From contig NZ_JABGCB010000005.1 in NCBI RefSeq assembly GCF_013149295.1, forward strand, positions 186,001-250,000: a DNA stretch of 64,000 nucleotides, read 5' to 3'. The DNA is from Novosphingobium sp. SG751A (GTDB taxonomy: Bacteria > Pseudomonadota > Alphaproteobacteria > Sphingomonadales > Sphingomonadaceae). Position numbers and translations under genes: made by a program. Position 1 is the stretch's first letter; each line of letters starts with the position of its first letter. The notes beneath the pieces are model-generated. The model was not told the origin of the DNA. It was given only the letters and a program-made list of their open reading frames with translations, and did not search any database. Shown one piece after another: positions 26,471 through 36,706 of the stretch.

Positions 26471-27835
26471 TCAGCGCCGACGCAGTTTTTGCACGAATTG
26501 CATGGCAAGATCGCGGGTCATGTCGAAATGCAGCAGCCGGGCCCGGCGCACCGTGGCCGCCACCGCGATCAGCATCACCGCGTCCAGCGCCAGCCCGGCC
26601 ATCGCCACGCCCTGCGCCTGCCACAGATGGGCCAGCCCCATGGCCCCGCCCAGCGCCACCAGCGCGCTGACCATATAGAACAGTGCGATGCCGGTATGGG
26701 CGTTGACCGCGATGAGGAACGAGCAGAGCGAATTCCAGCAGGCGTTGAGCACCATGGCCCCCGCCAGCAGCGCCACCAGCAAGGTCGGCGTATGGATGGC
26801 ACCGCGCGTCCAGAACCGGATGATCTCCGGCCCGATCAGCACCAGCAGCAGCGAAGCGGGGATCACCATCACCAGAGTTACCCCCAGCGCCAGCAGCGCC
26901 AGAACGGCCTTCTGGCGCTCGTTGCTCTGGGAATGGGCGACGGTAAAGCGCTGCAGCGCCGCAACGCTGAGGATCAGCGAGAATTGCAGCGGCAGCCGCG
27001 TCAGCGTGCGCGTGACGGTAAAGACCGGCACCGCCGCCGCCCCTGCCGCCGAGGACAGCACCAGAATGGCGCCCTGCAGCGTGGTGGCATTGGCGATGGG
27101 AATGGCCAGCGAACCCAGCGCCGGTTTGACCAGCCGCTTCAATTCGCCCAGCGAGGATTGCCACGGCGCCGACACCAGCCACCCGCCATGACGGCGCAGC
27201 ACCAGATTGACGACGATGGTCGCCACGATACGGATCGACAGGGTGAGCATGGCCACCTGAAACGCATTGGCGCCCAGCCATACCGCCGCCAACTGGCTGA
27301 GCGATTCGAACATGAACAGCGTCTGGAAAATGGCCGAGCCCAGCGCATAGCGATCCACCGTGCGCAGCCCGGCATTGATCGACCCGTTGCCAAGACAGAT
27401 CAGCGCATAGCTCCACAGCATCAGCATGGTGAGCTGGGCATGGCCGCCCGTTGCGACCTGCGCAAATGCCAGCCATTTGCCGCCCACCGTATAGATCAGC
27501 GCCAACGCGGGCAGGAACAGGCCTGCAAAGACCAGCAGCACGAACAGGCGCAGCGCCTGAAACACCGAGATGGCGCGGGCCCGGTCACCCTGCGCCGCGC
27601 TGGCGGCCATGTCATTGCTGGCCGCTTGCGTCAGGCCCAGATCGGCAATCGAGAGATAGGAGGGCACCGAGGACAGGATGATCCAGACCGCATAGCGCTC
27701 CACCCCCCATTTCGAAATCATCAGCGGCACGCCGATGAACTGAAACGCCATCTGGATGGCCTGTCCATAGACGCCCACGGAAATGGCGCGGCCCAGACGG
27801 GTGTGGCGGATGTTGCGCAGCAGGCCGCCGATCAT
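26471..27835 (-). CDS. Wzx-like polysaccharide flippase (second copy type)
   Basis: 454-residue membrane protein with about 12 helices, of the MOP flippase superfamily. Typical features are the first helix region GVYGQAIQMAFQFIGVPLMI, a WIILSSVPSYLSIADLGLTQAASND segment (the conserved Asp-Leu-Gly-Leu of flippases), and later paired helices. The stop overlaps nothing, but its start overlaps the WcaI-like gene by 4 bases. Being embedded among the glycosyltransferases, gmd and fcl, it is the best candidate for moving their repeat unit; the flippase at 2433-3743 may serve another glycan. Confidence 0.8.
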   Translation of the reverse strand: MIGGLLRNIRHTRLGRAISVGVYGQAIQMAFQFIGVPLMISKWGVERYAVWIILSSVPSYLSIADLGLTQAASNDMAASAAQGDRARAISVFQALRLFVLLVFAGLFLPALALIYTVGGKWLAFAQVATGGHAQLTMLMLWSYALICLGNGSINAGLRTVDRYALGSAIFQTLFMFESLSQLAAVWLGANAFQVAMLTLSIRIVATIVVNLVLRRHGGWLVSAPWQSSLGELKRLVKPALGSLAIPIANATTLQGAILVLSSAAGAAAVPVFTVTRTLTRLPLQFSLILSVAALQRFTVAHSQSNERQKAVLALLALGVTLVMVIPASLLLVLIGPEIIRFWTRGAIHTPTLLVALLAGAMVLNACWNSLCSFLIAVNAHTGIALFYMVSALVALGGAMGLAHLWQAQGVAMAGLALDAVMLIAVAATVRRARLLHFDMTRDLAMQFVQKLRRR

Positions 27836-29073
27836 CGCGCGGCTCCGGCAAGGGCGCGCAACCCGGTTTCCAGCCGGTCGATGACCCGCGCGATGGACCA
27901 GCGCTCGGTGGCGCGGATGCGACCTTCCTCGCCATAGCGAGCGGCCAGCGCGGGATCGTCGATCAATTGTTCGACGGCGCAGGCCAGAGCCGCCGCATCG
28001 CCCGGCGCGGTGTTGATGCCGCAGCCGTCAACCTCGTCATACAGGCCGGTGCCGGGATTGGCCGTGGCCACCACCGGGCGGCCCGAGGCCAGCATATTGG
28101 TCAGTTTCGAGGGCAGCACCAGATCGGCGGTGCCCGGAATTTGCGGCAGCAGATGCACCGATGCCAGCCCCAGCAATTGCCCCATCCGGCCCGAGGGTTG
28201 CAGCCCGTGGAACTGAATGTTCTTCAACCCCTGCGCCAGTTCTTCGAGCCGGGCGCGGTTGGGCCCGTCGCCGCAGATGACAAAGGCAATGTCGTCGCGG
28301 TGCTGCAAATGGCGGCTGGCCTCGATCAGGATGTCGATGCCCTGCTTGTTGGCGATATTGCCCGAATAGAGGCAGACCTTCTTGCCCGTCAGCCCCCATT
28401 GCGCGCGATAGGCGGCGCCCTGGTCGGGGTCGGGCTGGATGGTGGTGTCGGCCCAGTTGCGGATCTCGATGGTCTGATCGGCCGCAATGCCTTTTTCGTG
28501 CAGCTTGGCGACCATCTGCGGGCTGATCGAGGAGACCATATCGGCCAGACCGAGCAGGAAACCTTCCGCCCGCGCGCCCCATTTGGCCAGACCGCCCTTT
28601 TCCTGAACCAGGCCGGTGGCAAAGGCCGCCTCGACCTCGAAATCCTGAATATGGACCCACAGCTTCGCGCCCGACAGGCGCGCCGCGATCCATGCCACCG
28701 GCACGCTGAGCAGCGCGGGGGCGATGCAGATAACCACATCGGGGCGGTTTTTCCGCGCGGCGCGAACCGCAGGCCCAAGCGCGCTGAGCGCATAGCTGGC
28801 CAGATGGATGATGCGCTTAAGGCCGCTGGGCTTTGCCGGCACATAGAGCGGGCAGCGGGTGATCGCCACCCCGTCCTCAACCGAGGCGCGCCAGCCCCCG
28901 CGCCATTCGGGCGGCACATGCCATGCCGGGTAGTAGGGCTTGCCCGAAATCACCCCCACCTGATGGCCGCGCGCGGCCAGCGCGCGGGCCATATCGGCGG
29001 TGTAACGGGCGATGCCGATCTCTTCGGGCGCATAATTCAGCCCGACGATGGCGAGCCGAAGCGCCCTGCTCAT
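27832..29073 (-). CDS. WcaI/WbuB-like glycosyltransferase family 4
   Basis: 413-residue GT-B transferase resembling colanic acid WcaI and WbuB. The N-terminus RLAIVGLNYAPEEIGIARYT with a glycine-proline-rich YYPAWHVPPEWRGG segment is characteristic of this branch. VWVHIQDFEVEAAFATGL follows, and the donor domain has VCLYSGNIANKQGID and LPSKLTNMLASGRPVVAT. WcaI-type enzymes transfer fucose or a similar sugar in colanic acid. The adjacent GDP-fucose genes (1-base overlap with fcl) strengthen that reading, which remains an inference. Confidence 0.85.
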   Translation of the reverse strand: MSRALRLAIVGLNYAPEEIGIARYTADMARALAARGHQVGVISGKPYYPAWHVPPEWRGGWRASVEDGVAITRCPLYVPAKPSGLKRIIHLASYALSALGPAVRAARKNRPDVVICIAPALLSVPVAWIAARLSGAKLWVHIQDFEVEAAFATGLVQEKGGLAKWGARAEGFLLGLADMVSSISPQMVAKLHEKGIAADQTIEIRNWADTTIQPDPDQGAAYRAQWGLTGKKVCLYSGNIANKQGIDILIEASRHLQHRDDIAFVICGDGPNRARLEELAQGLKNIQFHGLQPSGRMGQLLGLASVHLLPQIPGTADLVLPSKLTNMLASGRPVVATANPGTGLYDEVDGCGINTAPGDAAALACAVEQLIDDPALAARYGEEGRIRATERWSIARVIDRLETGLRALAGAAR

Positions 29074-30002
29074 TAGCCGATCTCTTGCAGGAAATGGCTA
29101 TAGGCGTCGGCGATACCGTCCTTGAGAGCGATCTTCGGCTTCCAGCCCAGATTGTGCAGACGGGTCGAATCCATCAGCTTGCGCGGGGTGCCGTCGGGCT
29201 TGGACAGATCATGCACGATCTCGCCGTCATAACCGATGACTTCCATCACCAGTTGCGTCAGTTCGAGGATCGAGACATCCGAGCCGAAGCCGATGTTGAC
29301 ATGTTCCTGCGCCGAATAATTCTTGAGCAGATGCACGCAGGCATCGGCGCAATCGTCGGCATGCAGGAATTCGCGGCGCGGCGTGCCCGTGCCCCACACC
29401 TCGACCGTGCCGCCGCTCTGCTTGGCATTGTGAACCTTGCGGATCAGCGCGGGCATCACATGGCTGGTTTCGAGGTTATAATTGTCGCCCGGACCATAGA
29501 GGTTGGTGGGCATGCCGCTGATGTAATCGGAGCCATATTGCACCCGATAGGATTCGCACAGCTTGATCCCGGCGATCTTGGCGATCGCATACCATTCGTT
29601 GGTCGGTTCGAGCGGCCCGGTCAGCAGCGCGTCCTCGGTGATCGGCTGGGGCGCGAATTTGGGATAGATGCAGGAAGAGCCCAGAAACAGCAGCTTGCCC
29701 ACATCCACCCGGTGCGACGCCTCGATGAGGTTCGCCTCGATCATCAGGTTGTTATACAGGAAATCGGCCGGATAGGTGTTGTTGGCCAGAATGCCGCCCA
29801 CCTTGGCGGCGGCCACAACAACCACATCCGGCTTTTCCCGCGCCATCCATCCGCGCACCGCGGCCTGATCCATCAGGTCCAGATCGGCGCGGCCCGCGGT
29901 CAGCACTTCGCAATTTTCGCCGGCAAGGCGGCGCACAACGGCGCTGCCCACCATGCCGCGATGCCCGGCCACGAACACACGCTTGCCCGAAAGATCAAAC
30001 AT
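29073..30002 (-). CDS. fcl: GDP-L-fucose synthase
   Basis: 309-residue short-chain dehydrogenase that converts GDP-4-keto-6-deoxy-D-mannose to GDP-L-fucose with NADPH (epimerase and reductase activities). Rossmann [14 protein letters not shown] at residues 13-26, [13 protein letters not shown] and the YAIAKIAG segment carrying the catalytic Tyr-x3-Lys. [10 protein letters not shown] and the C-terminal half match WcaG/Fcl closely, and length is normal. It follows gmd by 11 bp and overlaps the WcaI-like gene by one base, so the pair supplies GDP-fucose to the EPS. Confidence 0.95.
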   Translation of the reverse strand: MFDLSGKRVFVAGHRGMVGSAVVRRLAGENCEVLTAGRADLDLMDQAAVRGWMAREKPDVVVVAAAKVGGILANNTYPADFLYNNLMIEANLIEASHRVDVGKLLFLGSSCIYPKFAPQPITEDALLTGPLEPTNEWYAIAKIAGIKLCESYRVQYGSDYISGMPTNLYGPGDNYNLETSHVMPALIRKVHNAKQSGGTVEVWGTGTPRREFLHADDCADACVHLLKNYSAQEHVNIGFGSDVSILELTQLVMEVIGYDGEIVHDLSKPDGTPRKLMDSTRLHNLGWKPKIALKDGIADAYSHFLQEIG

Positions 30003-30013
30003 CGCGTGCGTCC

Positions 30014-31108
30014 TTACTGGAATTTGGCGATGGGCGCATCGCGCATGGTTTCAAGGTCGGACAAGACCATTTCGCGCGCCAGTTCGCGCACGGTGGTCTG
30101 ATGCGTCCAGCCCAGCTTGGCCTTCGCCTTGGCCGGATCGCCGATCAGCAGATCGACTTCGGTCGGGCGGAAATAGCGCGGGTCGATCTCGATGATGACC
30201 TTGCCGGTCTTCTTGCAGATGCCCTTTTCATCAATGCCTTCGCCGGAGAATTCCAGCTCGATCCCGGCATCTTCAAAGGCCCAGCGCACGAATTCACGCA
30301 CCTCGGTGGTTTCCCCCGTGGCCAGCACGTAATCGTCGCCTTCGTCCTGCTGCAGCATGCGCCACATGCCTTCGACATATTCGCGCGCATGGCCCCAGTC
30401 GCGCTTGGCGTCCAGATTGCCCAGATACAGCTTTTCCTGACGGCCCAGCGCGATGGCGGCGGCCGCGCGGGTGATCTTGCGCGTCACGAAGGTTTCGCCG
30501 CGCAGCGGGCTTTCGTGGTTGAACAGGATGCCGTTGCTGGCGTGGATGCCATAGGCCTCGCGATAGTTCACCACGATCCAGTAGCCGTAGAGCTTGGCCA
30601 CGCCATAGGGCGAGCGCGGATAGAACGGGGTGGTTTCGCGCTGGGGCACTTCCTGCACCAGACCGTAAAGTTCCGAGGTCGAGGCCTGATAGAAGCGGGT
30701 CTTCTTTTCCAGCCCCAGAATGCGGATCGCTTCGAGCAGGCGCAGCGTGCCGATGGCATCGGCATTGGCGGTATATTCAGGCGTGTCGAAACTGACCTGA
30801 ACATGGCTCTGAGCGGCCAGATTGTAGATCTCGTCAGGCTGAACCTGCTGGACGATACGGATGAGGTTGGTCGAATCCGTCAGGTCGCCATAGTGCAGGT
30901 GGAAGCGGGCGTTCTGAACATGGGGGTCTTCGTAGATATCTTCGACGCGGCCCGTGTTGAACGAAGACGAACGACGCTTGAGGCCATGAACCTCATAGCC
31001 CTTTTCCAGAAGAAGGCGTGCCAAATAGGCACCATCTTGTCCGGTCACGCCAGTGATCAGTGCGACCTTTCCCTCATGGGAAGTACCTTCGGAGGAGAGG
31101 TTTGCCAT
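30014..31108 (-). CDS. gmd: GDP-mannose 4,6-dehydratase
   Basis: 364-residue NADP-dependent dehydratase making GDP-4-keto-6-deoxy-D-mannose from GDP-mannose. Cofactor motif [19 protein letters not shown] (about 20-38), then [16 protein letters not shown], the catalytic STSELYG and the [12 protein letters not shown] region with Tyr-x3-Lys. [16 protein letters not shown] C-terminus ([17 protein letters not shown]) is typical. It begins the 13-gene minus-strand run after a 417-bp gap that must carry the promoter. The GDP-mannose supply genes are not in the window. Confidence 0.96.
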   Translation of the reverse strand: MANLSSEGTSHEGKVALITGVTGQDGAYLARLLLEKGYEVHGLKRRSSSFNTGRVEDIYEDPHVQNARFHLHYGDLTDSTNLIRIVQQVQPDEIYNLAAQSHVQVSFDTPEYTANADAIGTLRLLEAIRILGLEKKTRFYQASTSELYGLVQEVPQRETTPFYPRSPYGVAKLYGYWIVVNYREAYGIHASNGILFNHESPLRGETFVTRKITRAAAAIALGRQEKLYLGNLDAKRDWGHAREYVEGMWRMLQQDEGDDYVLATGETTEVREFVRWAFEDAGIELEFSGEGIDEKGICKKTGKVIIEIDPRYFRPTEVDLLIGDPAKAKAKLGWTHQTTVRELAREMVLSDLETMRDAPIAKFQ

Positions 31109-31525
31109 TTTGTTTAACGCCTCAAGCTATTCGCAGATGCAGCACATCTAACCAGAACATGGATTTTTGCAAGCAAGATTCCGGGGTAATTAACTAGGGA
31201 AAAATCCCTGAATTGTGCCAAAATCATACCTACCAAGGCGTTATCGATATTTGGGTGACTTTTCCGCCATTTCCTTTGGCTCTGTTACAGAGGGTGAGTC
31301 CTCAAGTCTTAACGAATGTAGCGGACAAAGCTTGAGAATTTGACGAAACTCGTTGCGCTTAAAGCCAATCTGGTTAATCTTTGAGTGGCGGGCAGGCGCA
31401 GACAGGTATGGCGCCCGAAATATCTTCGACCCCATTGCAAGGCGCAACGCAAAATACACCGCGCTATCCTATATGGTGATTTACTTATCCGCCCCGGCCG
31501 CCTTGGACCGGACGGCGCCCAGACC
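31109..31525. other. 417-bp promoter region of the gmd-led EPS operon
   Basis: No gene seen. The part next to gmd is AT-rich and carries the small inverted repeat AGGGA/TCCCT (31196-31200 and 31205-31209, four A between). Being the only large gap before thirteen packed minus-strand genes, it probably holds the main promoter and any control of that operon. It also follows the lptA stop, and no clear terminator is visible there. Confidence 0.55.
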
Positions 31526-32095
31526 TCAAGGCGCGGGCGTGGTCCGCTTGGCGACGGTGAAGCTGCCCGTCACACGACCGGATTCGCTCTTCTCGCCCGT
31601 GCCCGAGGAGGCACCGACGAAGTTCGAAACATGGCGGTCAAGATCGATCACCAGCCGCTCGCCCTTGCCGCTGCCGCGTGCGTTCTGCAAACGCACATGG
31701 CCCACCACGGTGATCACCCGCCGGGTGAAATCATAGGTGGCCATATCGCCCCAGACCCGGTCGTCGCCCTGATTGATTTCGACATTGCCGGTCGCGTCGA
31801 TGCGCTGGATCTTGATATTGTTGTTGTCGCCGCCTTCATTGGCATAGGCCACGATCGTGCGGGCGGCTTTCATGCGCAGGTCCTGCTGGGTAATATCGAC
31901 ATTGCCCGTCAGCAGCACGCGCTTGGCCTTGTCCTGCACCTCAATGCGGTCGGCGGCATAATCGACCGGTTTGTCGCTGTCATGATTGCCCAGCCCCTGC
32001 GCCAGCAGGGCCCCGGCCGATCCGCCAAGAACAAGTGCCATTGCGCCAAGGGCGGCAAAGCGGCGGGAAGGGGCAATCTTTGACATGATAGACAT
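31526..32095 (-). CDS. lptA: LPS transport periplasmic protein LptA
   Basis: 189-residue OstA-like protein. Signal peptide (ending about GALLAQG), then one periplasmic beta-jellyroll: VDYAADRIEVQDKAKRVLLTGNV, DLRMKAARTIVAYA and DRVWGDMATYDFTRRVITVVG. It forms the periplasmic bridge that carries LPS or lipid-A-type molecules from the inner membrane to LptDE. It follows lptC on the same strand (64 bp). The expected next gene, lptB, is absent: downstream lies the gmd promoter region. A start at the third Met (MSKIAPSRR) is also possible. Confidence 0.9.
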   Translation of the reverse strand: MSIMSKIAPSRRFAALGAMALVLGGSAGALLAQGLGNHDSDKPVDYAADRIEVQDKAKRVLLTGNVDITQQDLRMKAARTIVAYANEGGDNNNIKIQRIDATGNVEINQGDDRVWGDMATYDFTRRVITVVGHVRLQNARGSGKGERLVIDLDRHVSNFVGASSGTGEKSESGRVTGSFTVAKRTTPAP

Positions 32096-32158
32096 GACCT
32101 GGCTCTTAGCCCAAGGCTTGGCTTGGGTGAAGGGGCGTTTGTGGGGAATGGGAATCCC

Positions 32159-32806
32159 CTATCGGGGAGCTTTCATCTTGCTGGGCGTCATGCGCAGCCG
32201 CGCCCGGCCTTGCAGCACCACCGTCCGCGCGGAAATATCGGCGGCCATATGGTCGGCGGCAAAGGTTCCGGCCGGCACGATGCCCGTGACCCCGCCGCTG
32301 GCGGTGGCCTGCCGGGTTTTCAGGTTAATCGCCACGTCGCTGGTCTGCATGCGATAGCCGTCACCTTCGGAAAAGCGGACGGGGCCGGCCACCTGCATGA
32401 CTTCGCGGTTGATGTCATAGCGCGCCGAGGGGGCCTCGACCCGCGCCGGGCCGCTTTCCATCGCCAGTGTGGCGTTCAATCCGCGCATTTCCACGATCGG
32501 CACCTGTGCCGAATGCTGCACCGCCTGTCCCGCGTTCAGGGCGAAGGGGCGGCCCTTGTCATCGGCCCCGCGATAGGTCGCGCTGGTCACGGCAAGGCGT
32601 TCTTTGGCCACGGCCACCTTGTTGCGGTCGAGCAGGAAGGACACCTCGCCATGGGGAAAGATCGGGCTTACCACCATGACGGCGGTGACCATGCCAAGGC
32701 CGACCGGCAGGGCGGTGAACAAAAACCGGATCATGCGATCCTGCGCCCCGCCGGGCGCGGCTTTCGCGCGGCGGCGGTTGCGCAGCAGATCGGCACCGAT
32801 GGTCAA
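32159..32806 (-). CDS. lptC: LPS export ABC transporter periplasmic protein LptC
   Basis: 215 residues from a TTG at 32806 with GAGG five bases upstream, 7 bases after the RNase D stop. A single N-terminal membrane anchor (FLFTALPVGLGMVTAVMVV), then a periplasmic jellyroll with MRGLNATLAMESGPARVEAPSARYDI and repeats of the OstA type. It takes LPS from the LptBFG transporter and passes it to LptA. The uncommon TTG start and close spacing suggest translational coupling to the upstream gene. Confidence 0.85.
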   Translation of the reverse strand: MTIGADLLRNRRRAKAAPGGAQDRMIRFLFTALPVGLGMVTAVMVVSPIFPHGEVSFLLDRNKVAVAKERLAVTSATYRGADDKGRPFALNAGQAVQHSAQVPIVEMRGLNATLAMESGPARVEAPSARYDINREVMQVAGPVRFSEGDGYRMQTSDVAINLKTRQATASGGVTGIVPAGTFAADHMAADISARTVVLQGRARLRMTPSKMKAPR

Positions 32807-32813
32807 GGCTGCC

Positions 32814-33437
32814 TCAGGCCGACATGTGGCTGAAGATGTCGTGATCGGGCCAACCGGCCAGATCGAGTTCCGCCCGCGCGGGCAGGAAGTCGAAACAGGC
32901 CTGCGCCAATGCGGTGCGCCCTTCGCGCTCAAGCCGGGTGACCAGAATCGCATGGGCGGCATGCAGATAGCGCACGTCGCTGGCCGCATATTCGCGCTGG
33001 GCATCGGACAATTCCGCGCCGCCCCAGTCGCTCGACTGCTGCTGCTTGCTCAATTCCTTGCCCAGCAGTTCGCGCACCAGATCCTTGAGGCCATGGCGGT
33101 CGGTATAGGTGCGCACCAGCTTGCTGGCGATTTTCGTGCAGAACACCGGCGCGGCGGTCACGCCCAGATAATGCTGGATCGCGGCAATGTCGAAACGGGC
33201 GAAGTGATAGATCTTCACCCGCTCCGGATCGGCCAGCACGGCCTTGAGGTTGGGCGCGGCATAGGTGCTGCCGGGCTTGAAGCGGACGAGATGCTCGTCG
33301 CCCCGCCCGTCGGCAATTTGCACGACGCACAGCCGGTCGCGGGCCGTGATAAGGCCCATGGTTTCGGTATCCACCGCAATCGGGCCGGGAGCCAGCACGC
33401 CTTCGGGGAGATCTTCTTCGTGGAGATAGACAGCCAT
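32814..33437 (-). CDS. RNase D-like 3'-5' exonuclease
   Basis: 207-residue protein consisting of only the DEDD exonuclease domain of RNase D, without HRDC domains. Motif I is AVDTETMGL (Asp23, Glu25), motif II lies around KIYHFARFDIAAI, and motif III is YAASDVRYLHAAH (Tyr-x3-Asp). The start is an ATG at 33437; a longer open frame upstream runs antisense to ung. Proteins of this length are standard in sphingomonads just upstream of lptC. It probably matures stable RNAs. Confidence 0.88.
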   Translation of the reverse strand: MAVYLHEEDLPEGVLAPGPIAVDTETMGLITARDRLCVVQIADGRGDEHLVRFKPGSTYAAPNLKAVLADPERVKIYHFARFDIAAIQHYLGVTAAPVFCTKIASKLVRTYTDRHGLKDLVRELLGKELSKQQQSSDWGGAELSDAQREYAASDVRYLHAAHAILVTRLEREGRTALAQACFDFLPARAELDLAGWPDHDIFSHMSA

Positions 33438-33503
33438 TGTGCCAAAATGCTTAGGACGAAGCGGGCAAACTGAAAAGCCCTGAAAGCGGCGGGAAGGCAG
33501 ATT

Positions 33504-34190
33504 ATGACGGCAAGTGACGCAGTTCCCACAAGTTGGCGCGAAGCGTTGGATGGCGCGCTCTCCACGCCCGAGGCGCGGCGGCTGGGCGGTTTCCTGAAAG
33601 CCGAGGAGGCGGCGGGCAAGGTGATCTTTCCTCCGCGCGGGCAAAGGCTGGCCGCGCTGGAACTGACGCCGCTTGATGCGGTCAAGGTGGTGATTCTGGG
33701 ACAGGACCCCTATCACGGGCCGGGACAGGCCCACGGGCTTAGCTTTTCGGTGCAGCAGGGCGTGCGCGTCCCGCCCAGTCTGGTCAATATCTACAAGGAG
33801 CTGAAAACCGACATCGGCTTTGCTCCGCCCACCCACGGCGATCTGTCCGCCTGGGCGCGTCAGGGGGTGCTGCTGCTCAACAATGCGCTGACCGTGGAGC
33901 AGGGACAGGCCGGATCGCATCAGAACCGGGGCTGGGAGGCGATTACGGACGCCTGCGTGGCGGCGGTGGCGGCCGGGCCTTTCCCATGCGTCTTTATGCT
34001 CTGGGGCAGCCATGCGCAGAAGAAGGCCGCGCGCGTGCCGGGGTTGAACGATGGGCGGCATCTGGTGCTCAAGGCCCCGCATCCCAGCCCGCTCTCGGCC
34101 TATAATGGCTGGTTCGGCAGTCGGCATTTTTCAAAGGCCAATGAATTTCTTGAATCGGTTGGCCGTCAACCGGTTGATTGGACCCTGTAA
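33504..34190 (+). CDS. ung: uracil-DNA glycosylase
   Basis: 228-residue family-1 uracil-DNA glycosylase, which removes uracil from DNA in base excision repair. The water-activating loop GQDPYHG is at residues 66-72 (Asp68), followed by PPSLVNIYKE, WARQGVLLLNNALTVE and the minor-groove loop HPSPLSA. Length and order are normal. It is transcribed divergently from the RNase D-like gene. Confidence 0.97.
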   Translation: MTASDAVPTSWREALDGALSTPEARRLGGFLKAEEAAGKVIFPPRGQRLAALELTPLDAVKVVILGQDPYHGPGQAHGLSFSVQQGVRVPPSLVNIYKELKTDIGFAPPTHGDLSAWARQGVLLLNNALTVEQGQAGSHQNRGWEAITDACVAAVAAGPFPCVFMLWGSHAQKKAARVPGLNDGRHLVLKAPHPSPLSAYNGWFGSRHFSKANEFLESVGRQPVDWTL

Positions 34191-34206
34191 AATTGTATTT
34201 CCAACA

Positions 34207-34229
34207 GTAGGCAATGAATCATTGCCTAC
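34207..34229. promoter_or_regulatory. perfect 10-bp inverted repeat between ung and muramidase gene
   Basis: GTAGGCAATG and CATTGCCTAC with a 3-base AAT loop. No T-run follows on either strand, so it is not a normal rho-independent terminator. It lies 17-40 bases after ung and 50 bases before the muramidase ATG, where an operator for the phage-type gene would be expected. Confidence 0.45.
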
Positions 34230-34279
34230 AAGGGAATGATTATTCAAAATATGGCCATCCGCTTCTGAAAGGGATGGCC

Positions 34280-34933
34280 ATGAACATCATCGATTTGCAG
34301 AAAGCTATTGGCGCGAAACCTGATGGCGTCTGGGGTGATTTGTCTCGAAAAGCCTTGATCAGTACTTTTACCAGCGCGAACACTGGCCCGCTCGATGCCG
34401 ACAAGATCAAGACTTTGGCCGCGCGGCTGGGCGTGTCGGTCAAGCAATTGGCCGCCGTGGCCAAGGTCGAGGCCGCAGGCAGCGGTTTTGACAAGGACGG
34501 GCGCCCCAAGATCCTGTTTGAACGCCATAAATTCCATAAATACACCGGCGGCAAATATTCGGTATGCAGTTTCAGCAATCCGCAGTCGGGCGGCTATAAT
34601 GAAAGCAGTTGGGACAAATTGCTGGGCGCGATCGTCACCGGAGAGATCGACGCTGCCTTCATGGCCTGCTCATGGGGCAAGTTTCAGGTGCTGGGCGAAT
34701 ATTGGGACGATTTCGATTATGCCTCGCCCTATGCGCTGGCCCTGTCCACCGTGGCGTCCGAGGCCGGGCATTACCTCCTGCTGGTCCATTATGTCGAGGC
34801 CAACAAGTTGCAGGACGAAATGGCGGCGCTTTCCACCAATCCGGAAACCTGCCGCGCCTTTGCGCGGGCCTATAACGGCCCCGGCTATACGCAATTCGAT
34901 TATCACAACAAGCTTGCCGCCGCGATGAAGTGA
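34280..34933 (+). CDS. phage-type N-acetylmuramidase (DUF3380-like endolysin)
   Basis: 217 residues from an ATG at 34280 with AAGGGA upstream. An N-terminal peptidoglycan-binding-like stretch (LQKAIGAKPDGVWGDLSRKAL) precedes the catalytic region, whose VAKVEAAGSGFDKDGRPKIL then FERHKFHKYTGG matches phage endolysins of the N-acetylmuramidase/SpmX-like family; the Glu in KVEAAGSG is the likely catalytic acid. CSWGKFQVLGE and ARAYNGPGY are further family motifs. No signal peptide, spanin or holin gene nearby. It would cut the glycan strand of peptidoglycan. It is an isolated phage-type gene in otherwise chromosomal context. Confidence 0.85.
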   Translation: MNIIDLQKAIGAKPDGVWGDLSRKALISTFTSANTGPLDADKIKTLAARLGVSVKQLAAVAKVEAAGSGFDKDGRPKILFERHKFHKYTGGKYSVCSFSNPQSGGYNESSWDKLLGAIVTGEIDAAFMACSWGKFQVLGEYWDDFDYASPYALALSTVASEAGHYLLLVHYVEANKLQDEMAALSTNPETCRAFARAYNGPGYTQFDYHNKLAAAMK

Positions 34934-34937
34934 CGGC

Positions 34938-35135
34938 CTAGAACCGGTGCCAAAGCGCCAGCGCGATGTCGAAAAAGGTGATCCCGGCAATCGGCGCGAT
35001 AAACAGCAGCAGGAGATTGAGCCCCACCAGCGACATGACCAGCCCTTCGCGTCGCCGGTTTGGATCGCGGCGGGGTGGGGGGCTCCACGGGTCGGGCGGA
35101 GGCCAGGGATCGCGTGTGTCGAGGAACATGGGCAT
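34938..35135 (-). CDS. small proline/arginine-rich membrane protein
   Basis: 65 residues: a proline- and arginine-rich N-terminus (PWPPPDPWSPPPRRDPNRRR) followed by one or two membrane segments (VMSLVGLNLLLLFIAPIAGI and TFFDIALALW). ATG at 35135 with GGAG three bases upstream. It lies tail to tail with the muramidase, four bases apart. No family recognised. The strong membrane segment and the start signal support a real gene, but it is short. Confidence 0.45.
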   Translation of the reverse strand: MPMFLDTRDPWPPPDPWSPPPRRDPNRRREGLVMSLVGLNLLLLFIAPIAGITFFDIALALWHRF

Positions 35136-35189
35136 CGACTCCGGTTTGTTGCCGGTATTCTACGCCACGGTTTGCCCGATGCTCCATAG

Positions 35190-35228
35190 AAAAAAGCGCC
35201 GGCAGGAACCCCGCCGGCGCTTCTTTTT
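35190..35228 (-). terminator. terminator of the gltBD transcript
   Basis: Eight-base GC arms (35196-35203 and 35213-35220) with a 9-base loop, flanked by six A (35190-35195), which is a T-run on the minus strand, and TTCTTTTT on the plus strand. It lies 19 bases beyond the gltD stop, and would work in both directions. Confidence 0.85.
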
Positions 35229-35246
35229 ACCCTTTGGCCGGCCCGA

Positions 35247-36683
<1,437 letters not shown>

Positions 36684-36706
36684 GTGTAATTCCTTCCTTC
36701 TCGAAC

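Noticed and set aside
26384..27937. Long plus-strand frame opposite the second flippase
   Set aside because: Composition typical of an antisense shadow (Arg/Gln/His-rich); the minus strand encodes a normal 12-helix flippase.
31196..31209. AGGGA/TCCCT inverted repeat as a terminator of lptA
   Set aside because: Five-base arms with no T-run and far from the lptA stop. I kept it only as part of the description of the gap.
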